64,000 nt of DNA. It comes from DASWNP01 sp036399175. GTDB lineage: Bacteria > Acidobacteriota > Blastocatellia > Pyrinomonadales > Pyrinomonadaceae. How positions within the stretch are numbered: position 1 is the stretch's first letter; each line of letters starts with the position of its first letter. The stretch lies in assembly GCA_036399175.1 (NCBI GenBank), contig DASWNP010000026.1, positions 174,452 to 238,451 on the forward strand, read 5' to 3'. Positions 17,073-27,954 of the stretch are shown one piece after another. The position numbers and the translations under genes were made by a program. The notes under the pieces are model-generated. The model did not search any database and was not told the DNA's origin. It saw only the letters and a program-made list of their open reading frames with translations.

Positions 17073-19682
17073 ATGAACGAGAGGCAGGAGCTAAATGCGC
17101 GGGAGACGGGCGCGACGCTCGGGGAAGAGCAGCGCGCGGCAAACGCCTCGTCCGCCGTGCAGCCGACGCACTGGGAGCCCGCGAAGCAGGACATCAAAAG
17201 CGAAGAGGAGCTTCGCGCAGAAGCGTCGAGCCCCGCGTCGAGCGTTTCGTCTCAAGGCGATACGGAAAGCGTCGAGGGTGGCGACGGCTTCGGTCGTGAG
17301 AACAGAGCGCGTCGGGGAGTGCCGACTGAGGCGCAGCCGCCGGAGCAGTTCACGGGCATTCGTTTGACGCGAATCAAAGAGACGGCGGGAGGCATGCCCG
17401 CCGTCGCGTCGGCCTTGAAGCACGCGTGGGAAGAGATGGGGCTCGTGCGCGGCGCGCGAATGCTTCTGCGGGTCAATCAGAAGGATGGCTTCGATTGTCC
17501 GGGCTGCGCGTGGCCTGACCCTGACGGCGAACGCTCGTCGGTCGAGTTCTGCGAAAACGGCGCGAAGCACGTCGCCGACGAAGCGACGACGAAGCGCGTC
17601 ACGCCCGAGTTTTTCCGTGAGTGGAGCGTCTCGGAGCTTTCGAGAAAATCGGACTACTGGCTCGGCAAGCAGGGTCGCATCACGCATCCGATGCTGCTGC
17701 GCCGGGGCGCGACTCACTACGAAGCCGTCAGTTGGGACGAAGCCTTCGCCCTCGTCGCTTCGGAGCTAAACGCGCTCGCCTCGCCCGACGAAGCTCTCTT
17801 CTACACTTCGGGACGCACGAGCAACGAAGCCGCGTTTCTTTATCAACTCTTCGTCCGTCGCTTCGGCACGAACAACCTGCCCGACTGCTCGAACATGTGC
17901 CACGAATCGAGCGGCACGGGGCTGACCGCTACCATCGGCGTCGGCAAGGGAACAGTCACGCTCAAAGATTTCGAGCTGGCCGAAGCTATCTTCGTCATCG
18001 GACAAAATCCGGGCACGAATCACCCGCGCATGCTCACGGCTCTGCGCGAAGCCAAACAGCGCGGCTGCACTATCGTTCACGTCAACCCGCTTCCCGAAAC
18101 CGGACTCGGGCGTTTCAAGCATCCGCAGCACGTCTCCGACATGCTCGGCGCGGGCGTCCAACTTTCAGACCTCTTCCTACAGGTTCGCATCAACGGCGAC
18201 GTGGCGCTCCTGAAGGGCATGATGAAAGAGGTGCTGGAAGAAGAATCGAGGCGTCCGGGCGAGGTGCTCGATTGGAAGTTTATCGAAGAGCAGACGGCAG
18301 GCTTCGACGAGTTTCGCCGCGCGCTCGAAGCGACCGCTTGGGAGTCGCTCACGGAGCAGAGCGGCATCACGCGCGAAGAGATGCGCGCGGCTGCTCAAGT
18401 TTTCATTCGCTCGGAGCGTACTATCGTCTGCTGGGCGATGGGGCTGACGCAGCACCGAAACGCCGTCGCAAACATCGAAGAGATAGTCAACCTGCTTCTG
18501 CTGCGCGGGCAGATAGGCAAGCCTGGCGCGGGCGCGTGCCCCGTGCGCGGACATTCCAACGTGCAGGGCGACCGCACGATGGGCATCTGGGAACGCCCCT
18601 CGGAAGCCTTCCTCGACGCGCTCGCGCGCGAGTTCAATTTCGAGCCGCCGCGCCGTCACGGCTTCGACACGGTCGAATCAATCAAGGCGATGCACGCCGG
18701 GCGAGCGCGCGTCTTCTTCGCTCTCGGCGGAAATTTCCTCTCCGCCACGCCCGACACCGAGTACACCGCCGAAGCTCTCCGGCGCTGCCGCCTGACCGCG
18801 CACGTCTCGACGAAGCTCAACCGCGCGCATCTCGTCACGGGCGAGCAGGCGTTGATTCTTCCGTGCCTCGGTCGGACTGAAAGAGACCATCAGGCGACGG
18901 GCGAGCAGTTCGTCAGCATGGAAAACTCGATGGGCATCGTCCACGCTTCGCGCGGAACTTTAGAGCCCGCCTCGCCGCATCTTTTGAGCGAGCCTGTGAT
19001 AGTCGCGCGACTCGCCGAGGCGACGCTCAACGAGCGCGGCGACAAAAGTATCGACTGGCGCTGGTACGCCGAAGACTACGACCGCATCCGCGACGCGATT
19101 GCGCGCGTCATCCCCGGCTTCGACGATTACAACCGGCGCGTGCGCGAGCCCGGCGGCTTCTACCTGCCCAACCTCGTGCGCGAAGGCAAATTCAAGACGG
19201 CGACAGGCCGCGCCAACTTCACCGTCCACGACCTTCCGCTTCATGCGCTCGCGCCCGGCCAACTGCTGATGATGACCGTCCGCAGCCACGACCAGTTCAA
19301 CACGAGCATCTACGGGCTCGACGACCGCTACCGAGGCGTCTACAACGAGCGGCGCGTCCTGTTTCTCAACGCGGAAGACATTCGAGAGGCGGGGCTCGAA
19401 GCCGGTCAGGTGGTCGATATAGTCAGCCACTTCGAGGGCGAAGAGCGCGTCGCGCGTCGCTTCATCGTCGTCGCTTACCAGATACCGCGTCGCTGCGCCG
19501 CCACCTATTTCCCCGAAACCAACGTGCTCGTCCCCATCCGCAGCGTCGCCGAGCGCAGCAACACTCCCGCGTCGAAATCAATCGTCATCTCCCTGCGCCG
19601 CTCGACTGCCGACGCCTCCGAGCCTTTCGACTACGACCACGTGGACGGCAGAGAAGACGAGACGCGTCGATTTTCAGTATAG
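17073..19682 (+). CDS. FdhF/YdeP family molybdopterin oxidoreductase
   Basis: An 869-residue enzyme of the molybdopterin oxidoreductase superfamily, formate dehydrogenase-like (TIGR01701 type). It has the family features IRLTRIKETAGGMPAV, DCPGCAWPDP, FFREWSVSELS, THYEAVSWDEAF, SNMCHESSG, GQNPGTNHPRM and a C-terminal molybdopterin-binding domain (DLPLHALAPGQLLMMTVRSHD). The first 95 residues are low-complexity and charged, an extension not expected in YdeP. No classic four-cysteine iron-sulfur motif is present. It is probably cytoplasmic and may oxidise formate or a related substrate. The start at 17073 is preferred because the upstream TTG overlaps the previous stop. Confidence 0.85.
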   Translation: MNERQELNARETGATLGEEQRAANASSAVQPTHWEPAKQDIKSEEELRAEASSPASSVSSQGDTESVEGGDGFGRENRARRGVPTEAQPPEQFTGIRLTRIKETAGGMPAVASALKHAWEEMGLVRGARMLLRVNQKDGFDCPGCAWPDPDGERSSVEFCENGAKHVADEATTKRVTPEFFREWSVSELSRKSDYWLGKQGRITHPMLLRRGATHYEAVSWDEAFALVASELNALASPDEALFYTSGRTSNEAAFLYQLFVRRFGTNNLPDCSNMCHESSGTGLTATIGVGKGTVTLKDFELAEAIFVIGQNPGTNHPRMLTALREAKQRGCTIVHVNPLPETGLGRFKHPQHVSDMLGAGVQLSDLFLQVRINGDVALLKGMMKEVLEEESRRPGEVLDWKFIEEQTAGFDEFRRALEATAWESLTEQSGITREEMRAAAQVFIRSERTIVCWAMGLTQHRNAVANIEEIVNLLLLRGQIGKPGAGACPVRGHSNVQGDRTMGIWERPSEAFLDALAREFNFEPPRRHGFDTVESIKAMHAGRARVFFALGGNFLSATPDTEYTAEALRRCRLTAHVSTKLNRAHLVTGEQALILPCLGRTERDHQATGEQFVSMENSMGIVHASRGTLEPASPHLLSEPVIVARLAEATLNERGDKSIDWRWYAEDYDRIRDAIARVIPGFDDYNRRVREPGGFYLPNLVREGKFKTATGRANFTVHDLPLHALAPGQLLMMTVRSHDQFNTSIYGLDDRYRGVYNERRVLFLNAEDIREAGLEAGQVVDIVSHFEGEERVARRFIVVAYQIPRRCAATYFPETNVLVPIRSVAERSNTPASKSIVISLRRSTADASEPFDYDHVDGREDETRRFSV

Positions 19683-19742
19683 TATCTGGTTGCCGTTGTA
19701 GAATCTCTTTCAAGCTTTGACGTTCGGAAGAAGACTCCAGCC

Positions 19743-21014
19743 ATGCGAATCGTTCTCGAAGTACAATCAGGGCCCCACGCGGGAAGAAGAATCGCGCTTA
19801 CGCCGGGACAGGCCGTGCGCGTCGGGCGCACGACGAAAGCCGACTTTGCGACGCAGGACACCTACATGTCGGGCGTGCATTTCATCATCGAATGCACGCA
19901 GACCTCCTGCCGCTTAAGCGACCTCAACAGTCGCAACGGCACGCTCGTCAACGACGAGCCTTTGAAGCGCACCGTCACCTTGCGCGACGGCGACCGCATC
20001 TTCGCCGGGCAGACCAACTTCGTCGTGCATCTGGAGACGAGCGCCGCAGAGCAGCCGCAAGCCGGTCAGCCGACCGCCATTCATCAGGCCAACACCGTCG
20101 CCGACATGTCGCCCGCAGGGTTGCCGCACGCGCCCGACACTTCAAGCGAAGATTCCATCACGCCGCTCGTGCCCGTCGCGCCACCCGCGCCGCCCGTACA
20201 ATTTTCACACGGGCGACCAAACGAACAACCTCTTCCGGCCAAGACCGACTACGGCACTGTGCCCTTCCGCGCACCATCGTTTGAAGGCGCACCCGCGCCC
20301 CACACGCCTGCGTCTCCTCCGCCGGTGAGTACGCCGCCGCCGCAGCAGCAACGACAAAGTCAGCCGCAACCGACGCCGAGCCAGCAGCCGCCTCAAACGC
20401 CGCCGCCTCAGCAGCAGCCGCAGCAACCACAGCGTCAGCCGCCGCCACAGCGTCAGCCGTTGCCGTCTCCTTCTATCGAATCCGCACCCTCGACGCCCAA
20501 AGGCCGGCTGCTCGTCATCCTGCGCGAACAGAGCGAGCCGCTCTACGCGCTCGTCGATGCCTTGAACGAGCCGCAACTGGTCGAGCTTCTGCGCTCAAGC
20601 GGCGAAGACTACAGCCAGCTTTACGAGGGCGGGCAGCACGCCCCCGAAAAGATTCCGTACCTCGTTCATCTGCCGCCCAACTCGCGCCTGCTCCAGATGC
20701 TCGTCGAGCGCGGCTGGGGCAAGAATTGGGGCGTCTATCTCACTTGCTCCGCGCCGCTCGCCGACCTGCGCCAGTACTACCGCGAAAAGCTGATGGTCAA
20801 GGTCGGCCCGATGGAGTTCATCTTCCGCTTCTACGAGCCGAAATTCCTTCGAGACACGCTGCGCTCCGTTCCCTTCGCGGACGCCCTCAAATTCTTCGGC
20901 CCCGTCACCAACTATTTCATCGAAGCCGAAAACCCCGAAGTCCTCCAGCACTTCAGGCGAACTTCAAGCTCCATCGACCTCAAAGAGCGCGTCCTGCTTC
21001 TGCCCGGTACGTAG
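19743..21014 (+). CDS. FHA domain protein with DUF4123-like C-terminus
   Basis: A 423-residue fusion. Residues 1-95 form a forkhead-associated phosphothreonine-binding domain (GRTTKADFATQDTYMSGVHF and LSDLNSRNGTLVN). Residues 100-240 are a Pro/Gln-rich disordered linker. The last 180 residues (LLVILREQSEPLYALVDAL, PYLVHLPPNSRLLQML, GVYLTCSAPLADLRQYYRE, FRFYEPKFLRDTL) match the DUF4123 domain known from type VI secretion effector chaperones. I see no other T6SS gene in the window. It may be a phospho-regulated adaptor. GGAAGAAG lies upstream of ATG 19743. Confidence 0.82.
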   Translation: MRIVLEVQSGPHAGRRIALTPGQAVRVGRTTKADFATQDTYMSGVHFIIECTQTSCRLSDLNSRNGTLVNDEPLKRTVTLRDGDRIFAGQTNFVVHLETSAAEQPQAGQPTAIHQANTVADMSPAGLPHAPDTSSEDSITPLVPVAPPAPPVQFSHGRPNEQPLPAKTDYGTVPFRAPSFEGAPAPHTPASPPPVSTPPPQQQRQSQPQPTPSQQPPQTPPPQQQPQQPQRQPPPQRQPLPSPSIESAPSTPKGRLLVILREQSEPLYALVDALNEPQLVELLRSSGEDYSQLYEGGQHAPEKIPYLVHLPPNSRLLQMLVERGWGKNWGVYLTCSAPLADLRQYYREKLMVKVGPMEFIFRFYEPKFLRDTLRSVPFADALKFFGPVTNYFIEAENPEVLQHFRRTSSSIDLKERVLLLPGT

Positions 21015-21055
21015 AAAAAACGGAATCGGTCTATCTTCCGATAGGGAGTGTCACA

Positions 21056-21286
21056 ATGTTGAATACCATTCGTGCCATCGTGCGTGAGGGCAAAATCGAG
21101 CTGCTGGAGAAAGTCGAGATTCCAGACGGAACGGAAGTGCTCGTCACTCCACTGATTGACGAGCCGAATTTTTGGCTCAACGCCAGCGAAAGCTCTTTAG
21201 ATTCTGTCTGGAACAATTCAGAGGATGATGTATACGGCGAGTTACTTGAAAAACGAAGTGATTCGGCGATAGAGGTACACGCCTGA
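21056..21286 (+). CDS. AF2212-like (DUF104) antitoxin, orphan
   Basis: A 76-residue protein starting LNTIRAIVREGKIELLEKVE and continuing IPDGTEVLVTPL, the typical beta-hairpin of AF2212/DUF104 antitoxins that normally pair with a PIN-domain RNase. No PIN toxin is adjacent. Its TGA overlaps by one base the ATG of the YgiD-type dioxygenase, so the two are translationally coupled. It may be a solitary remnant or work with a distant toxin. Confidence 0.7.
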   Translation: MLNTIRAIVREGKIELLEKVEIPDGTEVLVTPLIDEPNFWLNASESSLDSVWNNSEDDVYGELLEKRSDSAIEVHA

Positions 21287-22065
21287 TGAGTGAGAGGATG
21301 CCCGCCGTTTTTTTCGGGCATGGCAATCCGATGAACGCGCTGGCGGAGAACGCGTACACCGAAGGGTGGAGGGCTCTCGGGGAGAGCCTGCCGCGCCCGA
21401 AGGCGATTCTTTGCGTTTCGGCGCACTGGTATCTGCCCGCGACGCGCGTGACCTCAAACCTCGCGCCGCGAACCATCCACGATTTCGGCGGCTTCCCGAG
21501 AGAGCTTTACGCGGTCGAGTATCCTGCGCCGGGCAGTCTGGAATTGGCGCAGCGCGTCGCCGAGCTGCTCGCGCCGGTCGAGGTCGGGATGGATGAGAGC
21601 TGGGGACTCGACCACGGCACCTGGGCGGTGCTCTGCCACGCGTTTCCGAAGGCCGACGTGCCCGTCGTGCAACTGAGCATCGACGAGACCGAGCCGCCCG
21701 CGTTTCACTACGAATTGGGGCGACGCCTCGCGCCTTTGCGCGAAGAGGGTGTGCTCGTAGTCGGTAGCGGAAACCTCGTTCACAACCTGCACACCTACGC
21801 GTGGGGCAGGCAGGCGGTCGAGCCTTTCGACTGGGCAGTGAGATTCGAGGCACAGGTGCGTGCGCTTCTGCTCGCGGGCGACGACATGCCGCTCGTCGCC
21901 TACGAGAAGCTCGGGCGCGAGGCGCGGCTCTCCATCCCGACGCCCGAGCATTACCTGCCCCTGCTCTACGTCGTCGGCGCGCGAAGAGAAGGCGAAGCGG
22001 TGACGTTTCCGGTCGAAGGAGTTGACGGCGGCTCGGTCTCGATGCTCACAGTCCGCGTCGGCTGA
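21286..22065 (+). CDS. ygiD: 4,5-DOPA dioxygenase extradiol (YgiD type)
   Basis: A 259-residue class III extradiol dioxygenase of the LigB superfamily. The metal-ligand histidines are seen in FFGHGNPMNAL, SAHWYLPATRV and GLDHGTWAVL, and the family motif GSGNLVHNLHTYAWG is present. It probably opens catechol rings such as DOPA using Fe or Zn. The start overlaps the stop of the orphan antitoxin gene. The physiological substrate in this organism is unknown. Confidence 0.88.
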   Translation: MSERMPAVFFGHGNPMNALAENAYTEGWRALGESLPRPKAILCVSAHWYLPATRVTSNLAPRTIHDFGGFPRELYAVEYPAPGSLELAQRVAELLAPVEVGMDESWGLDHGTWAVLCHAFPKADVPVVQLSIDETEPPAFHYELGRRLAPLREEGVLVVGSGNLVHNLHTYAWGRQAVEPFDWAVRFEAQVRALLLAGDDMPLVAYEKLGREARLSIPTPEHYLPLLYVVGARREGEAVTFPVEGVDGGSVSMLTVRVG

Positions 22066-22093
22066 ATTTTGAAACTACGGAGGAGAGAAAAGA

Positions 22094-22666
22094 GTGGCGC
22101 TTGTCGGAGCAAACGAGCTGAAGCGAAAGATGCTGATAACGGTTGACGGTCAGCCCTACACGGTTCTGGAAGTCTTCTTCGCGTCGCCGTCGGCGCGCGG
22201 CGCATCGACGATGGTGCGCACGCGTCTGAGGCATCTGCTCTCGGGCGCGGTGCAGGAGAAGAGCTTTCGCACGAGCGAAAAATTCGCCGAGCCGGACGTT
22301 AGTCTTGCGCCCGCCTCGTTTCTCTACGCCGACCCCGAAGGCTTTCACTTCATGGACGAATCGACCTACGAACAGTTCATGCTGACGGAAGAGAGCGTCG
22401 GCGACGAGCGCGGCTACCTCAAGGAGGGCACGACGCTTCAGGTCTTGAAGTACAACGGCGAGCCCGTCTCGCTGCAACTCCCGCAGTTCGTCGAGCTGGC
22501 CGTCACTTCGACCGAGCCCGGCATGCGCGGCGACACGGCGGCGGGCGGCGCGACCAAACCGGCCACGCTGGAGACAGGCTTGCAAGTGCGCGTCCCGCTC
22601 TTCATCAAAGAGGGCGAAATCGTCCGCGTCAACACTCAGACGGGCGAAGTCGCTGGCAGAGCTTGA
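22094..22666 (+). CDS. efpL: Elongation factor P-like protein EfpL (YeiP type)
   Basis: A 190-residue three-domain EF-P paralogue that relieves ribosome stalling. The loop at residues 30-40 reads SPSARGASTM, which matches the SPSARGA loop of EfpL/YeiP rather than the PGKG loop of canonical EF-P, so an Arg sits at the tip. The C-terminal domain has KPATLETGLQVRVPLF, again as in YeiP. Start is GTG 22094 with GGAGGAG 9 nt upstream. A canonical efp, if present, lies outside the window. Confidence 0.85.
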   Translation: MALVGANELKRKMLITVDGQPYTVLEVFFASPSARGASTMVRTRLRHLLSGAVQEKSFRTSEKFAEPDVSLAPASFLYADPEGFHFMDESTYEQFMLTEESVGDERGYLKEGTTLQVLKYNGEPVSLQLPQFVELAVTSTEPGMRGDTAAGGATKPATLETGLQVRVPLFIKEGEIVRVNTQTGEVAGRA

Positions 22667-22723
22667 AATCTCTTTCCGAAGCGCAGCAGCTTTCCCGAAG
22701 TCATACTCAGAGGACAAATAATT

Positions 22724-24307
22724 TTGGAAGGTATCCGTCCGCGTTCAATCACCCGCCGCGCGTCGAACGCTTTGCGCCTCGTCGCCCTCCTGCTCGTCGT
22801 CGGAATGTTTATCGAGACAACTGCGAACGCGCAGACGCGCGAGGCGCGGGGCGTCTCACACGGCAAGCGCTACGCGCGACTCGTCATCCGCAACGCCACC
22901 GTCATTGACGGCAACGGCACGCCCGCCTCGGGGCCAAAGGACATCGTCGTCGAAGGAAATCTGATTACAGACATCGTCTCGCTCGACCCTGTCGCCGTCA
23001 AACGCGGCGAGGCGAAGCGTCCGGCGGGCGATGTCGAGATTGATGCTGCGGGCAAATACGTCCTGCCCGGCCTCATCAACGCGCACGGCCACGTACAGGA
23101 AGAACGCGGCGGAGTTCCGCAGCCGCTCGAATACGAGCTGAAGCTCTGGCTCGCCTGCGGCATCACGACGGTGCGCGACGTGTCGAGCGACACGCGCCGG
23201 ACGCTCCTTCTCAGAAAGCAGAGCGAGGCGGGCGACCTGCAAGCGCCGCGCCTCTTCGTCTACGCGCGCTTCGATTATCCGCCCGCGCCGCGCACGCAGG
23301 CGCAAGTCTTGGCGCGCGTGCGCGAGCTGAAGCAGATAGGTGTGGACGGCATCAAGCTTTTCGGCATCGACCGCGATTTGATGTCCGCGATGATGGCCGA
23401 GGCACACGCGCAGGGGCTTCGCGTCGCGCATCACGTCGGCGTCGAAGAGACCAACGCGTGGGACGACATCAAGTTCAACACGACGAGCATCGAGCACTGG
23501 TACGGCATCCCCGACGCCGCGATTCTCAGTGGGCGACAGAATTTTCCCGCCGAATACAACTACAACAACGAGGTTGACCGCTTCCGCTACGCCGGTCGGC
23601 TCTGGCGCGAGGCCGACCCCGAACGCCTGCTCAAAGTCCTCGAAGGGATGGCCGGAGCTGGCGTCGCGTGGGTTCCGACGCTCGACATCTACGAGGCCAG
23701 CCGCGACCTCCAGCGCGCTCAGACGCAGCCCTGGTTCGCAGACTACCTGCACCCCACGCTCGAAGACTACTTCCGCCCCGACCCGGCCAATCACGGCTCA
23801 TACTTCATCGGCTGGAGTTCGACCGACGAGACGTTCTGGAAGGAGAACTATCGCATCTGGATGGCGGCCTTGCGCGACTTCGAGCGCGCGGGCGGCATCA
23901 TCGGCGTCGGCGAAGATGCGGGCTTCATCTACCAGCTCTACGGCTTCGGCCTCCTACGCGAGCTTGAGCTGCATCAGGAGGCGGGCTTTCATCCGCTCAA
24001 AGTTATCCAGCATGCCACCGGCAACAACGCGCGCATACTCGGACAGGAAAAACGCCTCGGGCGCGTCCGCACCGGCTACCTCGCCGACCTGATAATCGTC
24101 AACGGCAATCCGCTCGAAAACCTCAAAGTGCTTTATCCAACCGGCGTCGAGGAAATCAGAGACGGCAGGGCTGTCCGCACCGGCGGCATCGAATGGACAA
24201 TCAAAGACGGCACGACCTTTCACGCGCCGACGCTGCTCTCGGAAGTCAAAGAGATTGTGTCGAAGGCACGCGCCGAACGCTCGGCGAAGCCTGCCGGGCG
24301 GCGTTAG
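22724..24307 (+). CDS. Secreted amidohydrolase-family protein
   Basis: A 527-residue metal-dependent amidohydrolase of the imidazolonepropionase/prolidase-like group. It has a signal peptide (LVALLLVVGMFIETTANAQ), so it acts in the periplasm or outside. Catalytic motifs are seen in order: INAHGHV, KLFGID, RVAHHVGVEE, SIEHWYG and GVGEDAGF. The barrel ends with GYLADLIIVNGNPLENLK. The start uses TTG at 22724, or a later one, without a clear Shine-Dalgarno. Its substrate may be a peptide or cyclic amide, but I cannot say which. Confidence 0.82.
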   Translation: MEGIRPRSITRRASNALRLVALLLVVGMFIETTANAQTREARGVSHGKRYARLVIRNATVIDGNGTPASGPKDIVVEGNLITDIVSLDPVAVKRGEAKRPAGDVEIDAAGKYVLPGLINAHGHVQEERGGVPQPLEYELKLWLACGITTVRDVSSDTRRTLLLRKQSEAGDLQAPRLFVYARFDYPPAPRTQAQVLARVRELKQIGVDGIKLFGIDRDLMSAMMAEAHAQGLRVAHHVGVEETNAWDDIKFNTTSIEHWYGIPDAAILSGRQNFPAEYNYNNEVDRFRYAGRLWREADPERLLKVLEGMAGAGVAWVPTLDIYEASRDLQRAQTQPWFADYLHPTLEDYFRPDPANHGSYFIGWSSTDETFWKENYRIWMAALRDFERAGGIIGVGEDAGFIYQLYGFGLLRELELHQEAGFHPLKVIQHATGNNARILGQEKRLGRVRTGYLADLIIVNGNPLENLKVLYPTGVEEIRDGRAVRTGGIEWTIKDGTTFHAPTLLSEVKEIVSKARAERSAKPAGRR

Positions 24308-24332
24308 ATTAACTCGTGTGCGGGAGAGATAT

Positions 24333-24863
24333 ATGAAAATCGACGAACTGTTTCCACGTTGGAGAATCGTGGCGTTGGGTGCGATAAACGGGTTGCTATT
24401 TTCTTTCGTCGTCAGAGCTGCGATGCGAATTGACTTCGAGTATAAGCAGCGAGAGTTGGCTGAAATTGCAGGTCGGGAAGGAGTCTATATCTGCATAGCC
24501 GAGAATCCTTTCAAGTGGTGGGTTATCCCTCTTGCCTGCATCATTCTCTTTTCACTTGCCAGCTATGCAGCTCATCGGATTTACCTCAAGAGGATAAAGT
24601 CAACTATCCTGCTCTGGGGCATCATCGGACTCGTCGGCGGCGGCCTGCCTTTTATCGCCATCTACCTCAACGATAAGGTTTCTCACCTGCTGTCGAATAT
24701 AGAGGGTTATCTGGGCGGGAGGGGTTGGGGGCAGTCGCCGGATTTCCTCTTCATTCCTCGGCTGGAGGTCGTTTTGCTCGTGCTGGCGGCGCTGGTGGGA
24801 TTGTTGTACGGAGGCATCGTTCATTTTGCTTCAACGCGATATTACGGTAAAGGTAAAGCCTGA
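24333..24863 (+). CDS. Four-helix membrane protein, unknown function
   Basis: A 176-residue protein with GGGAGAG upstream of ATG 24333. Four hydrophobic segments are visible, near residues 14-32 (VALGAINGLLFSFVVRA), 62-82 (WWVIPLACIILFSLAS), 94-112 (LLWGIIGLVGGGLPFIA) and 145-165 (VVLLVLAALVGLLYGGIV). No family is recognised. It follows the amidohydrolase closely and may be co-transcribed. Confidence 0.65.
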   Translation: MKIDELFPRWRIVALGAINGLLFSFVVRAAMRIDFEYKQRELAEIAGREGVYICIAENPFKWWVIPLACIILFSLASYAAHRIYLKRIKSTILLWGIIGLVGGGLPFIAIYLNDKVSHLLSNIEGYLGGRGWGQSPDFLFIPRLEVVLLVLAALVGLLYGGIVHFASTRYYGKGKA

Positions 24864-25013
24864 TTTCTGGTTGAAGCACAATTCGACGCGCGGCGTGGAC
24901 ATAGCCGCGAGCCGAGATGAATGTCGCCGGAGAACCTGTTAGGAGCTTGAGTTGTTTGCGGCAGGTGATACGGAGCTTTAGATTTCACGTCTCAGGAGCA
25001 CAGCGAAGAAGCG

Positions 25014-26670
<1,657 letters not shown>

Positions 26671-26699
<29 letters not shown>

Positions 26700-27663
26700 C
26701 GAATCGGAATTTGCTTCCGTCCAAATAAGAGGCGATATTGTCTACGGCAATCCAGCGTCGCTTGAGACCCTCAGCTACCGCGCCCGTCGTGTTAGACCCG
26801 GCAAACGGGTCTAACACGACATCGTGTTCTTCGGTAAGTAGTTTGATGAAAAACTCTGGAAGGGCAGCTGGAAAACGTGCGGGATGGATTTTGATGTCTG
26901 CTGCCTTGCAGAGCTTAGTGTAAGTATCGTTGGCAGCATTGTTGCCAAATCGTAACACGTCCGTAGGTGCTTCATCTTCTACGATGTTTGGGGGGATTGA
27001 CCCGCCAGCGTCCACTTTATCAAAGCTTGTCTTGATGTTGTGACCCGATGGTCTTGTCGCTCTCCGCACGCCTCTCTGGTTAAGGCGAATCATATCCGAA
27101 CTGTATGGCTTGAGAACTGCTCTATTGTTTGCCTTCGGCCAAGGGGTTTTTGAGAGCCACCATACGTGCTCAACAGAGTCGCGCACGCGGATGCGCCGGA
27201 CAGTAACCCACTCGGCAGGCATCGGCAATTTCGCCGGATTGAACCAAAAGCATTCTTGCGCGAGATGAAAGCCTACTTCCTCCACTAGAGAGATAAGCAG
27301 TTTATAGTGGTAAATTGAACGGGTCGGTATACCTTTGTTATAACTTCCACCGATGTTTAAAACAAGGCTGCCGCTACAACTGAGGACTCTATATATGTCT
27401 TTAGCGAAGTTTATGAACCACTCAACATAGTCCCCCTTCTCGACGTTTCCATACTCTTTCTTAAAGTGGAGTGCGTAAGGCGGAGAGGTTAGAACAAGGT
27501 CTACGGAGTCATTGGGTAAGGCTCTGAGGATGTTCAGAGAATCCTCCAGATAAGCATCTCCAAATGCGGTGCTGTAGTAAGGGGTGAACCCGTCGATGAT
27601 AATTCTGGGCGCTTCATCATTAGACGGCAGGGGCGTCTTATTGGAAGGTTGTGGCTTGCTCAA
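26671..27663 (-). CDS. Beta-class DNA methyltransferase, N4-cytosine type likely
   Basis: A 330-residue type II DNA methyltransferase. The catalytic motif TSPPY lies near residue 60 and the SAM-binding motif DPFAGSNTTG near residue 289, so the order catalytic-then-SAM marks the beta class, and SPPY favours N4-cytosine. The region between is the likely target-recognition part (NPAKLPMPAEWVTVRRIR). The start is TTG 27663. Codon use is less GC-rich than neighbours, suggesting acquisition by transfer. It diverges from a helix-turn-helix gene and a candidate endonuclease, forming a restriction-modification module. Confidence 0.85.
26787..26818. repeat. Inverted repeat inside the methyltransferase gene
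   Basis: CGTGTTAGACCCG and its perfect complement are separated by only five bases. The palindrome encodes the VLDPFAGSNT motif, so protein and DNA symmetry coincide. Confidence 0.8.
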
Positions 27664-27727
27664 CTGAGTGACCTTTACAATCAGAAATTCGACTTAAGAT
27701 ACCGAATGATAGAGAAGGGGGTTTACA

Positions 27728-27952
27728 TTGTCAACCGATTTAGTGAATAAAGATTTTGAGTCTTCTGAATGGATTTCGCAAGCGGAGGCTGCGCGCCTGC
27801 GCGGCGTCAGCAGACAAGCTATAGCAAAACTGGTACGCAAAGGCCGGCTCAAGACGTTTGTCGTCGGCGGCTATGTTTTAGTCAACCGAAACGAAGTGTT
27901 GAATTTCGAGCCTCAACAGGCTGGACGCCCTAAAAGTGAGGATGAGCAGTAA
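27728..27952 (+). CDS. Small helix-turn-helix DNA-binding protein
   Basis: A 74-residue protein with an excisionase/MerR-like helix-turn-helix: WISQAEAARLRGVSRQAIAK followed by LVRKGRLKTFVVGGYVLVNR. It starts with TTG 27728, with AAGGGGG 7 nt upstream. It lies 64 bp from the divergent methyltransferase and 2 nt before the candidate endonuclease, a position used by controller proteins of restriction-modification systems. Binding to the intergenic region to delay endonuclease expression is inference. Confidence 0.75.
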   Translation: MSTDLVNKDFESSEWISQAEAARLRGVSRQAIAKLVRKGRLKTFVVGGYVLVNRNEVLNFEPQQAGRPKSEDEQ

Positions 27953-27954
27953 GC

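Noticed and set aside
19743..21014. A full type VI secretion cluster around the FHA-DUF4123 gene
   Set aside because: Neighbouring genes are a molybdoenzyme, an antitoxin and a dioxygenase; no T6SS structural gene is present.
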